Below are positions 33,150-33,566 of a stretch of 33,566 nt of DNA, piece after piece; position 1 is the first letter of the stretch; each line of letters opens with the position of its first letter. A model generated the notes under the pieces. That model made no database searches. It saw only the letters and a program-made list of their open reading frames with translations, and was not told where the DNA came from. The position numbers and the translations under genes were made by a program. Source of the DNA: Lachnospiraceae bacterium (GTDB lineage Bacteria; Bacillota; Clostridia; Lachnospirales; Lachnospiraceae); the NCBI GenBank assembly GCA_017513625.1, contig JAFXEW010000091.1, positions 1 through 33,566 on the forward strand. Reading direction: 5' to 3'.

Positions 33150-33566
33150 ATGAGTGTACAAAAATATCCGTGGATCATATCAGTTTATAAAGGAGAAAAC
33201 AGAATATTAATTATTCCATCAATAGAGCATATAGGGGGATACTCTGTACTTTCAAGTTGGTGTATCAATATAGAAAAAGGTGATGACTGCATTAAAGTTG
33301 GAACTGGAATTCTAGATGCTATGGAATATATTAATAATAGTCCAATCTCGAGTTTAACGTCAAAAGAGCTGGATGCAGATGTTGCATGGAAAAGGAATTC
33401 TAAATACAAGAGTTGGATTTCATTTTGGAATAATAATGATAATGCTAAAGTAATTGTATATGAAAATGGCGAATTAGATATTTATTCAACGCTAAGGACA
33501 GAAGGAAGAAAAGGAGGATATAGTGGTTCTATTAAAAAAATAGTATTACCAAATGCGGACAGTCCG
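33150..33566 (+). CDS. Probable immunity protein for the upstream nuclease toxin (cut by window end)
   Basis: An open frame of 139 codons runs to the window edge without a stop, starting 12 nt after the toxin stop behind GGGAGG. It is small, soluble and cysteine-poor, with YINNSPISSLTSKELD and KRNSKYKSWISFW in the middle, a pattern I associate with CdiI-type immunity proteins of nuclease toxins. Position directly after the toxin is the main argument. It would bind and block the nuclease in the producing cell. Confidence 0.68.
   Translation, partial: MSVQKYPWIISVYKGENRILIIPSIEHIGGYSVLSSWCINIEKGDDCIKVGTGILDAMEYINNSPISSLTSKELDADVAWKRNSKYKSWISFWNNNDNAKVIVYENGELDIYSTLRTEGRKGGYSGSIKKIVLPNADSP

Noticed and set aside
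1..33566. tRNA genes, rRNA genes, CRISPR arrays, insertion sequences
   Set aside because: No cloverleaf-like sequence with a TTCRA arm, no regular direct-repeat array and no transposase-like protein was seen.

Overview
The window is a chromosomal segment of an anaerobic, low-to-mid GC Firmicute, most likely a gut Lachnospiraceae-type Clostridium. The grounds are the AGGAGG-type ribosome binding sites, a TPP-riboswitch-controlled ECF thiamine transporter, a superoxide reductase of anaerobe type, cytoplasmic GH3/GH67/GH2 plant-glycan enzymes, and a tetM-like GTPase with a Rae1-type nuclease tail of a kind I associate with this family. No rRNA, tRNA, CRISPR array, insertion sequence or phage gene is visible.

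Layout. 1-2042: the 3' end of a superoxide reductase, a secreted lipoprotein esterase with its own strong promoter, and a MarR regulator ending in a bidirectional terminator. 2138-3029 (minus strand): thiT behind a TPP riboswitch and a hairpin able to act as terminator or Shine-Dalgarno sequestor. 3118-5777: a tetM/EF-G-like GTPase fused to an NYN (Rae1/YacP) endoribonuclease domain and split by an apparent one-base deletion. 5903-10130: GH3 beta-xylosidase/glucosidase and GH67 alpha-glucuronidase for intracellular breakdown of glucuronoxylan oligomers. 10214-10312: a long hairpin element with a relative at 31991-32101.

10504-20885 is the most unusual part. Eight tightly packed plus-strand genes look like one lipid-building operon: CDP-archaeol-synthase-like (CarS), a rifampin-phosphotransferase-like dikinase, a phosphatidylserine-synthase-type CDP-alcohol phosphatidyltransferase, phosphatidylserine decarboxylase, a UbiA-family prenyltransferase, a second dikinase, a GNAT acyltransferase resembling the YghO/bacterial ceramide synthase group, and a short acyl-AMP ligase. 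The order of chemistries (make a lipid alcohol or phosphate, activate it with CTP, add serine, decarboxylate to ethanolamine, acylate) suggests a dedicated non-standard phospholipid. The product is unknown and I infer the pathway from families only.

21034-25660: a large intracellular GH2 enzyme and a convergent AraC regulator. 25829-31944: a probable operon with a divergent promoter pair at its head, encoding a MraY-like glycosyl-1-phosphate transferase, GreA, a HAD phosphatase fused to a CPBP protease, an acyltransferase-3 membrane protein and a polytopic GT-C-like membrane protein; this looks like envelope polymer or lipid modification. 32118-33566: an AT-richer orphan polymorphic-toxin cassette (calcium-binding repeat, pre-toxin region, PD-(D/E)XK nuclease) followed by its likely immunity gene, cut by the window end.
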